Positions 17,415-26,600 of a stretch of DNA of 64,000 bases are shown in pieces. The stretch's first letter is position 1. Every line of letters begins with the position of its first letter. Source of the stretch: Alphaproteobacteria bacterium. Its GTDB lineage: Bacteria > Pseudomonadota > Alphaproteobacteria > JAVJVX01. The translations under genes were made by a program, and so were the position numbers. The stretch is from positions 386,969-450,968 of the forward strand of contig JAVJVX010000003.1 in the NCBI GenBank assembly GCA_040220875.1, read 5' to 3'. The notes under the pieces are model-generated. The model was not told the origin of the DNA and made no database searches. It saw nothing but the letters and a program-made list of their open reading frames with translations.

Positions 17415-18392
17415 ATGGCGGCGCCTTCAACCCAGACCCTGCAGCGCATCGCCAGCGAGACCGGCTATCAGGTCGGCACGCTCGAAAAGGTGATCCGGCT
17501 CCTCGACATCCTGCAAGAGGTCGCTCGCGATCGGGTCTTAAGCGAGCGGCTTGCTCTCAAGGGCGGCACGGCGCTCAACGTCTTTCATCTCGGCCTCGAC
17601 CGTCTGTCGGTCGATATCGATCTCAACTATGTCGGCGCGCTCGACCGTGGGGCGATGGAGACTGAGCGGCCTGAGGTCGAGGCAGCCCTGAACCGGCTCT
17701 TGGCATCCCAGGGATACACGATCCGCCGTCAGCCGGATGAACATGCCGGCGGCAAGTGGATCATGCGCTTCGCGTCGGCGCTCGGCGGAAACGCGACGTT
17801 GGAGCTCGACGTGAATTACATGGCGCGTCAGCCCCTGTTTGGCGCTGCTCGCGTGTCATCGGCCGCGCTTGGGGACATGCGCGCGAGCGAAGTGCTGGTG
17901 CTCGACCTTCAGGAGATCATTGCCGGCAAGCTGGTTGCGCTCTTTGATCGCCATGCCGCGCGCGATCTCTTCGATGCACGGCGTATCCTGTCGATTGAGG
18001 GACTCGACTGGAAGAACATCAAAGCCGCGTTTCTGGCGTTCGGCGCCTGCGCGCGCCGTGATTGGCGATCGGTTTCGATCGACGCAATCAAGGGCGACCC
18101 ACGGGAGCTTCGTCAAAAGCTCCTGATCTGCCTGCCGCGCGGCTATTTCGGTGGCAAGGACGCGATCGATGCGTGGATCGAGGAGACGGTCGTGCTCTGC
18201 CGGGAGCGATTTGCTTTCCTGTTCGATCTTTCCGCGGACGAGCAGGCATTTCTTGATAGCGTGCTTGACCGCGGCGAAGTCAACGCTGATTTGCTTGACG
18301 TCCCGTTTGATATCCGCGCCCGGATCGTGACCATGCCGATGCTCGCCTGGAAATGTCAAAATGTGCGCACGCATTACCAGTTAGAAGGTTAA
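17415..18392 (+). CDS. abiEii: AbiEii/AbiGii family nucleotidyltransferase toxin
   Basis: AbiEii toxins are nucleotidyltransferases; characterised relatives modify tRNA ends and stop growth on phage infection. The 325-residue protein has the signature KGGTALN at 49-55 and the metal-binding SVDIDLN with Asp67 and Asp69, followed by the later conserved block VLVLDLQEIIAGKLVALFDR. All expected catalytic residues that I can place are present. It follows abiEi without a spacer, so its dose is tied to the antitoxin. With abiEi it would provide abortive infection and also stabilise the element. Confidence 0.92.
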   Translation: MAAPSTQTLQRIASETGYQVGTLEKVIRLLDILQEVARDRVLSERLALKGGTALNVFHLGLDRLSVDIDLNYVGALDRGAMETERPEVEAALNRLLASQGYTIRRQPDEHAGGKWIMRFASALGGNATLELDVNYMARQPLFGAARVSSAALGDMRASEVLVLDLQEIIAGKLVALFDRHAARDLFDARRILSIEGLDWKNIKAAFLAFGACARRDWRSVSIDAIKGDPRELRQKLLICLPRGYFGGKDAIDAWIEETVVLCRERFAFLFDLSADEQAFLDSVLDRGEVNADLLDVPFDIRARIVTMPMLAWKCQNVRTHYQLEG

Positions 18393-18425
18393 GGATTGTA
18401 GCAAAGATGAGGGGCAAATTGGGGC

Positions 18426-19658
18426 ATGGCAAAGAGTAAGAAAAAAGTCATCAACATTTCTTCACGCGAAGCGAATTTAAAAAGAAAATTACGCAGGCAC
18501 CTGCGCTCGTTGGGATTTGAAAAGGCCGAAGACGGGAGTCTCCAGGTAAACGGATCGGGGAAAAAGATTGTAAGGACGCTGCACCGGTCCCAAAGGGATG
18601 AGCGGCTAAAAGCTAGCCGCGCCTTTATCTCTGAGCATGCAGAAAATCTCCTACCGTACTTTGCCTCGGGTCACGAGGTCGTAGCAGAGAAAATCTCCCC
18701 GGTTTTGGAACGGGTTTACGCTGATACTTTTCAAGGGAACCTGTTCAGGCTGGCATCGCTTACATGGTCTGTGCCCGTGTCGAACGGCTTCGGCAGGCGG
18801 CTCCGATACCTTGTGTGGGATCAGTACAACGGCAAGCTCATCGGGCTGATTGCTATTGGCGATCCCGTATTTAATCTATCGGTGCGCGACAAGCTTATTG
18901 ATTGGGATTCGAACGATCGAAGTGCAAGGCTTGTCAATGTCATGGATGCTTACGTGTTGGGGGCACTGCCGCCCTACAATGCCCTGCTCGGCGGCAAGCT
19001 GATTGCCTGTCTCTTGCGCACCCGCGATCTATATGACGACTTCGCCAACGTATATGGCGGCACGACCGGCATCATATCCCAGGAAGAGAAAAAAGCGCGC
19101 CTGCTTGCGATAACGACCTCATCCTCAATGGGCCGTTCGTCAGTATACAACCGACTCAAACTGGACGGAACGCAGTATTTGCAGCCGATCGGATATACCG
19201 GCGGATGGGGACATTTCCACATTCCGGACAAGCTGTTCGCCGAGTTGCGAGAATATTTGCGCGCTATTGATCATCCTTACGCCGACCTGCACAGGTTCGG
19301 TGAGGGGCCGAACTGGCGTTTGCGAACCACGCGCGCCGCTCTGTCCGCGCTCGGCTTAAAGGAAGACATGCTGCGTCACGGCATAAAGCGCGAGGTGTTT
19401 ATCTGCCAGCTTGCCAGCAACGCCGCAAGAATTCTCCAGACCGGCAAAGGGCGGCCCAACCTGTCATCGCTGCTCTCCGCCAACGAAGTTGCTGAGTTGG
19501 CAGTCAATAGATGGATGGTGCCTCGTGCTGTCAGGCGACCAGAATTCAAAGATTGGGATTCGGGCGCTCTAATAGAATTGTTTGGTAATCAAAGCCGTAT
19601 GTTACGCTCCTTGGTCGAAAAGGCGGCACGGGAAAAGAGAAAAACCGCGGGAGTCTAG
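18426..19658 (+). CDS. druA: DruA-like DUF4338 protein
   Basis: The 410-residue product has the features of DUF4338, the family of Druantia type I protein DruA: a basic N-terminus, RLRYLVWDQYNGKLIGLIAI around 135-155, the core VNVMDAYVLGALPPYNALLG around 175-195, then GGKLIACLLRT and GRSSVYNRLKLDG. Its biochemical role is unknown. The gene follows abiEii after 33 bases and precedes the next gene by six bases. Its 5' end is visibly more AT-rich (many AAA codons) than the flanking trb genes, which suggests separate acquisition. The symbol is given by family, not by proven function. Confidence 0.8.
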   Translation: MAKSKKKVINISSREANLKRKLRRHLRSLGFEKAEDGSLQVNGSGKKIVRTLHRSQRDERLKASRAFISEHAENLLPYFASGHEVVAEKISPVLERVYADTFQGNLFRLASLTWSVPVSNGFGRRLRYLVWDQYNGKLIGLIAIGDPVFNLSVRDKLIDWDSNDRSARLVNVMDAYVLGALPPYNALLGGKLIACLLRTRDLYDDFANVYGGTTGIISQEEKKARLLAITTSSSMGRSSVYNRLKLDGTQYLQPIGYTGGWGHFHIPDKLFAELREYLRAIDHPYADLHRFGEGPNWRLRTTRAALSALGLKEDMLRHGIKREVFICQLASNAARILQTGKGRPNLSSLLSANEVAELAVNRWMVPRAVRRPEFKDWDSGALIELFGNQSRMLRSLVEKAAREKRKTAGV

Positions 19659-19664
19659 CCGAAT

Positions 19665-22529
19665 ATGCCGATGCCGCTGGATAAATGGCAGGAGCATCTG
19701 GAAGGGCATTTTGCCGCCCTGGCGGTATCCCGTACGGCATCCGGTTTCCCGATTTTTGCCTTGGAGCACGGGCTTACAGAGGAAGAGTTTGACGACATTG
19801 CGGACCAGTTACGTGCGCGCGTCGCGGCTCGAAAGAGATTTGCACCGCATTGGCTGCTGTGGGCGATATATGCCGCAGAACGCGGCTATAGCTATACAGG
19901 TGGCGAATACTGGCCGTCATTTGAGGAAAGCACGCCTGGCTGGGAGTACAAGGACCGCTACAAACTTCCGGGCTGGTTCGCCAAATTCCAGAAAACCTAT
20001 AACGGCGTTGTCCCTTCCGGCCCATGGGCCGGACATTTTCGGATCATTGCCTGGCCCATCACCCAAGCCGTGCTGCCACGCTATCTGCAACGGCATTTTG
20101 CCAAAGCGCTTTACGAACTTCGCTTTCGGCTCGCCAGTCTTACTTCGATCGACCCGGCCGCGATCGGCCGCATGATCGCCGCCAACTACCACGGATCGAC
20201 GCGCTTTGAAGAATTTCTACAGCAGGAAGAACTTGTTGGCCGGATCGTCCTTGCTCTCCTGCACCAGGACCCCCGTGAAGGCGAAGAGCCATTGCTGCCT
20301 TCTACACTTGAGCGCATCACGAGCGACCTGGAGCGGGTCAGAAGCGCGCGAGACTGGCTCAAGGAAGCTAGCCGCGTTGTTACGGACCGCTTTAAGGGCA
20401 TTGGCCGCGGCGTCGGCCCGCGGGGGTTTGCGGCCGGGCTGGAACCGGGCGGCTTGCCAAGGGATCGGGAGCCGTTGCCCGACATCAGGCCGGATTTGCA
20501 GCTTCGCTATGCAGGCAATGACACCTGGACCCTTTTACTTGATTTGCCCAGCTTTAAAAGCATCGCTGCACTGAATGCCGACATTCGCCAGTTCCTTCGG
20601 CGGACACGGTGCAGCATCAACGGCGCGGAAGGAAAGAAATCTGTTGGCTGGGTTCTTTCCGGCAACCGCCGCGCCGTCCTCAAGAAATGGCCCGATCCTG
20701 AAAAGCCGCTTGTCCGGTTTGACCAAAGCCAGGCTGCCGTCGATCACCTGCTTGAAACCGAATGCCGCATGACCACGGGTCCCGTCTGGCTGTTTCGCGT
20801 CGGGCGCGACGGCCTAGCGCGCGAAATTGCAGGCCGGATCATGCGGCCCGGACAGGAATACGTTATCGCCAGCGAAAACGCGCCGCGTGATCTGCAGGAC
20901 GGCATGCACCCCTGCACGATAGACTGCCATGGGATAGAAGCGGTCCGGGTCACTGTCCCCCCTGACGTTTCGGCCGATTATATTCACTGGCTTTCAAAGC
21001 ACGGCTTAGAACTGGCACGGACTATTCGCGTCTGGCCCGCAGGCTTGCCGGGCCGCAACTGGGACGGTGAAGGCCGCAGCGAATGGCTGACGACCGAGAT
21101 GCCCTGCCTCGGCATTGTGCCGGATCATCCGGTTGACTCATATGTGATCAGTCTCGACGGAAAGGCCAGCACGGTTGCCCGCGCCGGACCGACAGGGCAA
21201 CCGACATTCATACGATTGCCGCAACTCGATGCCGGCACGCATCTGCTGACTGTGCAAGCGCAGCGCAGCGCCGCTCTTGACGACATTACGAAAACATCCG
21301 CGCACGAGGGCTTTGTCGAACTGCGCGTACGGGAGCCCGAACCGTGGATTCCGGGAACCGCATCCCATGCGGGTCTGATTGTAACTGGCGATCCGCACGA
21401 TGCAGGGCTCGATACATTTTGGGAAAACCGCTTCAACCTATCAGTAGTCGGACCCGAACACCGAAGCGTCACGGCCACCGTGATCCTTGAAGACGCCAAA
21501 GGTGAGGAGGTATTCGGCGGTCAGGTAAACGCGTCATTGGAATTGCCGATTACGCCGGATGCCTGGCACAGGCGTTTTGGCGACTTTCTCAAACGCGAGC
21601 AGTGTGAATGGCGCTACCTGGAAGCGTCTGCCGGCATTCTCAAAATCAATGGCCAGGAGCTCGGCGAATTTACGCTCCGGTTTGAACACGAAGCGCAGCC
21701 GCTGAGATGGGTGCTCCGCCACGAGAACGGACGACTGATTGTCCGTCTTGTTGATGACACGGGACAGGAAGACGGGCACCTGAAATGCCGTTATTTCAGC
21801 ATGGAAGAGCCAGCCAGGATCGCGCGTCTTGATGCCGCCAGCGCTCTGGCCGGGACACAATTGGAGCCGCCCGGCGGTCTCTTTACAGCGCAATCGGGCG
21901 ATTATCGCGACACAATACTGGTCAGTGCAGGGCTGACTGGCGCCGGGCTGGAGGGCCTCGGCGTTACCCCCCGATATGATGATGTGCGCGATGATCCTGC
22001 GGCTGTCATTAGGGCGCTCCGCATACTGCGATATTGGCGAAAAGCGCGCCTTGCCGGCTTTGTCGCAGGCGCAAGACGCCAACAGGTTATGGACGGCCTG
22101 CTGCTCGCCATCTACGGCATTCTTTGCGGGCCGCAATGGATCAGAGCCGAAAGACGATTTCTCGACAACCCGAACGCGCCGCGCGCAGCGGACAATCTGC
22201 AGGCCGCGATTGGAAAGCACGGCGGCTATTCCGCCGTCCTGCGCCGTGATGCCGCCGGCATTGACCACAGATTTGCTTCTATAACCACTTGGTACGCAGA
22301 CCTTGCCAAGCGCTACGGCGTTTGCCGCGATCCCGGGCTATGCGCTTTCGCGATACGGCTTGCCAGTCAACCGCACCGTTTGCCGCGCCTGTTTGGCGAC
22401 GAACTCGAAGGGCTTCTTGTTCGCCTAAAGAGCAGTCCTGTCTTGTTGCGCGGGGCACGGTTCCTGGCCCTGCTATCCGCAACTCACGATGGCAATACGC
22501 ACGCCTTGCTTCCGGAGTGGAAGACATGA
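19665..22529 (+). CDS. Large unrecognised protein in a Druantia-like cluster
   Basis: The 954-residue protein has three visible zones. An N-terminal aromatic-rich helical part (1-230) includes HWLLWAIYAAERGYSYTGGE and WAGHFRIIAWPITQAVLPRY. The middle is long and beta-rich (about 280-760). A helical C-terminal part (about 780-954) contains ALRILRYWRKARLAGF. I see no nuclease, ATPase or methylase motif. It starts six bases after druA and overlaps the next gene as ATGA. By position it could replace DruB/DruC of type I; by size and position before the helicase it could also be related to type III DruH or the STY4851/YjiT-like proteins. I cannot decide from sequence alone. Confidence 0.8.
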   Translation: MPMPLDKWQEHLEGHFAALAVSRTASGFPIFALEHGLTEEEFDDIADQLRARVAARKRFAPHWLLWAIYAAERGYSYTGGEYWPSFEESTPGWEYKDRYKLPGWFAKFQKTYNGVVPSGPWAGHFRIIAWPITQAVLPRYLQRHFAKALYELRFRLASLTSIDPAAIGRMIAANYHGSTRFEEFLQQEELVGRIVLALLHQDPREGEEPLLPSTLERITSDLERVRSARDWLKEASRVVTDRFKGIGRGVGPRGFAAGLEPGGLPRDREPLPDIRPDLQLRYAGNDTWTLLLDLPSFKSIAALNADIRQFLRRTRCSINGAEGKKSVGWVLSGNRRAVLKKWPDPEKPLVRFDQSQAAVDHLLETECRMTTGPVWLFRVGRDGLAREIAGRIMRPGQEYVIASENAPRDLQDGMHPCTIDCHGIEAVRVTVPPDVSADYIHWLSKHGLELARTIRVWPAGLPGRNWDGEGRSEWLTTEMPCLGIVPDHPVDSYVISLDGKASTVARAGPTGQPTFIRLPQLDAGTHLLTVQAQRSAALDDITKTSAHEGFVELRVREPEPWIPGTASHAGLIVTGDPHDAGLDTFWENRFNLSVVGPEHRSVTATVILEDAKGEEVFGGQVNASLELPITPDAWHRRFGDFLKREQCEWRYLEASAGILKINGQELGEFTLRFEHEAQPLRWVLRHENGRLIVRLVDDTGQEDGHLKCRYFSMEEPARIARLDAASALAGTQLEPPGGLFTAQSGDYRDTILVSAGLTGAGLEGLGVTPRYDDVRDDPAAVIRALRILRYWRKARLAGFVAGARRQQVMDGLLLAIYGILCGPQWIRAERRFLDNPNAPRAADNLQAAIGKHGGYSAVLRRDAAGIDHRFASITTWYADLAKRYGVCRDPGLCAFAIRLASQPHRLPRLFGDELEGLLVRLKSSPVLLRGARFLALLSATHDGNTHALLPEWKT

Positions 22530-23614
22530 TTGACGTGATCGAGGCTTCCGACGTGATTGAAAATTGCCGCGCAACGCTGGGAATTCCGGGCGAGAACGAT
22601 AGCCTCGACGATATTCTGCTTGCCGGCCTTCTCAGACGCTGCGCCGGCATACTCTGTCCGTGTTCGCGGACGGCGCTGCGTTCGGCGCTATTGGAAAGCC
22701 TGAGCCACCTTGACGACGATCCTGATGCGCTCGCGGACCGCCTGGATGATCTCGTAGACAGTCTAATTGTAGGCGGCGATCTGCTCGAACTTGCGGACGT
22801 GGCGATTGACGACGCCAAGGTGAAAGGCACATGGGTCTTCGCCGCGCCGCCTAGCTTCGTCATGAGGCCAAGCGGAGCGATATTCCTGGCGGGCATCGTA
22901 CCCGACCAGGATACGTTTCTTTCCTCTGACCTGTCTGCGCGCGTGGCTTACGATGGCTGCGCGCGGTATATTACACCCGAAGCCGACGAAGATCTCGCAG
23001 CGATCCTTCTGACGCAGGGCCTACAGCATCTACCCGAAAGCGTATGGCTGAAATCACCGAGGGCCGATACCGCAGAAGAACATCTATCTTCCTTTGAAAG
23101 ACAACTCGCCGCACGGCCTCCCTGCGGAACGGTCAACGGTCTCGAAATCCTCGATTCCTCAAAACCCGTGACTTACTATCGCGGGCGCTGGGTAGTCCCC
23201 TCAGGGCAAACCGGTACATTTGTGGCGCGGCGCCCGCAGGAATTCGGGGCGCCGCTCTGGTGTTTCGTCGAACTCGCAGACGGCGTAGCGCGGCGCCTGA
23301 TGGACCTGCCGCGGTCCGGCTTCCGCTGGCGGGGCTGTGATGCCGCATGGCATCTTCAAATGGCAATTGATTTCTGCCGGGGTCAGCCGCAGCGTTACCG
23401 AAGGCGCGACAGCGAACCGACGGTCCGCTTTGACTTTTTTTCGCCGTTGCCCGAGTGGTCCCAAAGACGTTTGATGATCCTGGGAACGCAATGTCCGCGT
23501 GATCACAGCCTATTGGCTTATGAGATTCCGCGCCGCGAAGCGGATAGCGAAGAGCGCTTTTTGCAAAACAACCTTTGGATGGTCAAGTCGGACGAGCATC
23601 AGCCGGGAGAATAG
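22526..23614 (+). CDS. Unrecognised 362-residue protein in a Druantia-like cluster
   Basis: The start at ATG 22526 overlaps the upstream stop as ATGA. Residues 28-92 look like a winged-helix module (DILLAGLLRRCAGILCPCSR, then LDDLVDSLIVGGDLLELADV). They are followed by a mixed alpha/beta region with the tryptophan-containing motif GFRWRGCDAAWHLQMAID near residue 280. No catalytic motif is evident. The closely spaced cysteines CPC at 44-46 may be structural. It ends five bases before the helicase gene. It takes the place of the small subunit genes (druB-D) of type I Druantia, but similarity to any of them is not established. Confidence 0.75.
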   Translation: MIDVIEASDVIENCRATLGIPGENDSLDDILLAGLLRRCAGILCPCSRTALRSALLESLSHLDDDPDALADRLDDLVDSLIVGGDLLELADVAIDDAKVKGTWVFAAPPSFVMRPSGAIFLAGIVPDQDTFLSSDLSARVAYDGCARYITPEADEDLAAILLTQGLQHLPESVWLKSPRADTAEEHLSSFERQLAARPPCGTVNGLEILDSSKPVTYYRGRWVVPSGQTGTFVARRPQEFGAPLWCFVELADGVARRLMDLPRSGFRWRGCDAAWHLQMAIDFCRGQPQRYRRRDSEPTVRFDFFSPLPEWSQRRLMILGTQCPRDHSLLAYEIPRREADSEERFLQNNLWMVKSDEHQPGE

Positions 23615-23619
23615 TATTC

Positions 23620-26600
23620 ATGCAGACAATTCAGGAAACGATTAAGCGGCTCCACGGCTCGCTGCAGGACTATATCGAGGCGACCTACCATATAAGCGCC
23701 CCGTCGCTTATCGCGCAAAGAAAAGCGCTGCTTGCTCGCGACGGCGTGATATTCCGCATTCCCTACCTGGAATCGACACCCAAATATGTCGCCGGCGACA
23801 GCTTTGCGACGATGGACGGCCTGCCCGAAGCCGCACTCGATCTCTTTATCCGCCTCAGCAAGCCGGAAGGAAAACTGCCGCGTCTCATATACGATCCTCC
23901 CTACAGCCATCAGGCCGAGTCGATCCGCCACAACCTCATAAACGGCCGGAACCTAGTGATCATGACCGGGACCGGTTCCGGCAAAACCGAATCTTTCCTT
24001 CTGCCGATTCTCGGCAAGTTCGCCTGCGAGGCCCAGACAAAGCCGACCGCTTTTGCGGAGCAGCCGGCCATGCGCGCACTGATTATGTATCCCATGAATG
24101 CGCTGGTGAACGACCAGTTGGGACGGCTGCGAGCCTTGCTGGGCGATCCGCGCCTTGTCGAAATGTTCAAGAAGTGGTCGGGCCGTCCGCCGCGCTTTGC
24201 CCGCTACACGAGCCGCACGCCTTACGCGGGCATTCGCACAACCAAGAAGGATTCCAACCGCCTGCAGTCCTTTGACAGTTTCTACATCGACGTATTGCGG
24301 CGCGCGCGAAGCGACGACCCTGACGAACAGGCGGAAGCCGGGCAATTGCTGGAGGCCCTTAAAGAAAAAGGCAAATGGCCAGCCAAGCCTGATCTGGAAG
24401 CCTGGTTTGGCGTGAAAGGCAGCGGCTGGCAGGACCGTAAGACAGGCGAGTTCATAAGGGCCGTCACCCTGCCCGACGACTCCGAACTGCTGACGCGGCA
24501 TGAGGTCCAGACAGCGCCGCCCGATCTTCTGGTCACGAACTATTCCATGCTCGAATACATGCTAATGCGGCCCATCGAGCGGCCGATCTTCGACAGAACG
24601 AAAGAGTGGCTGGCCCAAAACGAACACGAGACTTTCCTTGTCGTGCTCGACGAAGCGCACCTTTACCGCGGCGCTGCGGGCGCTGAAGTCGGTCTGCTGC
24701 TGCGGCGCCTGCGGGACCGGCTCGATATTCCGCCGGAACGATTCCGGGTCATCTGCGCGACGGCGAGCTTCAAGGATCATAAGTATGCCCCTGCGTTCGG
24801 CGCTCAGCTCTCAGGCATTCCCGCTGAAACCTTTGTGCCTATTCAGGGCACGCTCGACCTTAAGGACAACGCTGCGCCCGGTTCAGCCGCGGACGCGGAA
24901 GTCCTTGCCGATATAGACCTGCCGCAATTCTACGAGGCGGAAACTGCCGCCGAAAGGCTCGCGGCCATTCAGCCGCTCCTGGACTACAGAAAAGTCGGTG
25001 GTGTAACCAACCCGGAAGTTGCTCTCCATGCGGCGCTCGATACATTTGACCCCATGGGCGCGCTCGTCAATACAACAATGGAAGAAGCGCGGCCCATTGC
25101 GGAGCTGGGCTCGTTTCTTTTTCCTAATACGGCCGAACAGAAAGCGGATGCGGCCGTCACGGCCCTGATGGCGCTTGGCAGCGTCGCGCGTCCCGATCCC
25201 AAAATGCCGGGCCTGCTGCCGTGCCGCATTCACAACTTTTTCCGCGGCCTGCCTGGCCTTTGGGTTTGCATGGACCCGCATTGCAGCGAAATCCCGGAGG
25301 ATCAGCGCGACGGTATTTGCGGCAAGATGTACTCCCAGCCGATGGATGAGTGCGCTTGCGGTGCGCGGGTGCTTGAGCTTTACACCTGCCGCAATTGTGG
25401 CACCGCCTATGCGCGCGCCTACACGGACGATGTTGATACGCCGCACGCCCTGTGGGCGGAGCCCGGAAGGCGGCTGCGGATGGCGACGGGAGAGACGATC
25501 CCGCTATTGCCGCTCGACCTTCTACTCGAAAAACCCGCTCACGAAGACGCCGCGGAGCCCGCTGACTACGATCTGGAAACCGGGCAACTCGACCCGATAG
25601 AGGTCGGGCCACGCATGAGAACCGTATACATCCGGCATGAACGTCTTAAAGACGCGGCTGATGACGAAGACGAGGCCGACACAAGCTTTGAGACGCGCGG
25701 GGAATTCAAGCCTTGCGCCGTATGCGGCAAGACCGCCCGGTTCGGCCGTACCTACGTGCAGGATCACCAAACCAAGGGCGACCAGCCGTTCCAGGCCCTC
25801 ATAGCGCGGCAAATCCAGATACAGCCGCCCGGACCGCAGGAAGCATCCCGTTTCGCGCCCTTGCGCGGGCGCAAGGTGTTGGCTTTCTCCGATTCGCGGC
25901 AGGTCGCGGCGCGTCTTGCCCCGAACCTGCAAATGTATTCCGAAAGAGATTCCCTGCGTCCACTTATCATCAGCGGGTTCAAGTGGCTCAAGGAGCAGGA
26001 TGCCGTTCGGCAGTTCCTGAACCTGGACGATTTGTATTTTGGCGTTTTGCTTGCGTCCAAAAGACTGAATGTCCGCCTGCGGCCGGAAATGCGCGCTCAC
26101 GAAAATTTCGAAGCCGAGGAAATCGTTACGGACGCGCTTGCCAACTCCGATCTTGGCGATCCGGCGACGCTAATGGGTCTCTTGCTTGAAATCCGGGCGC
26201 ATCATCCGCCCGAGTCACTACTAAACAGTATGCTGAGCACCCTGACGGACAGGTTCTGGGGCATGGAGGCGCTGGCGCTGGCCACCTTGATGGAGGCCGA
26301 CCGCCACACCAACAAGCTCCTTGGCCTTCCGCCGATTCCGGGTGTCGCGGAATCCGACCAGGACAAGCTCGCGTTTGCCCGGTTTTGGCTGGGTTGCTGG
26401 AACAACAACGGTTTTCGACTGGCCCAGATGCCGGGAAACTGGGTGAACCGTCCTAAATCCGAAGGCTTTCGCGTTCGACCCCGCAATCCGAAGACCAAAT
26501 TCGATGCCATAAACACCGTCATTCTGGATAAGGCGCACAGAAAACTCTTCTGGGATAGCTGGTCGCCGGAACTCCTCAAGTGGTTCACACAGCCGGTGGA

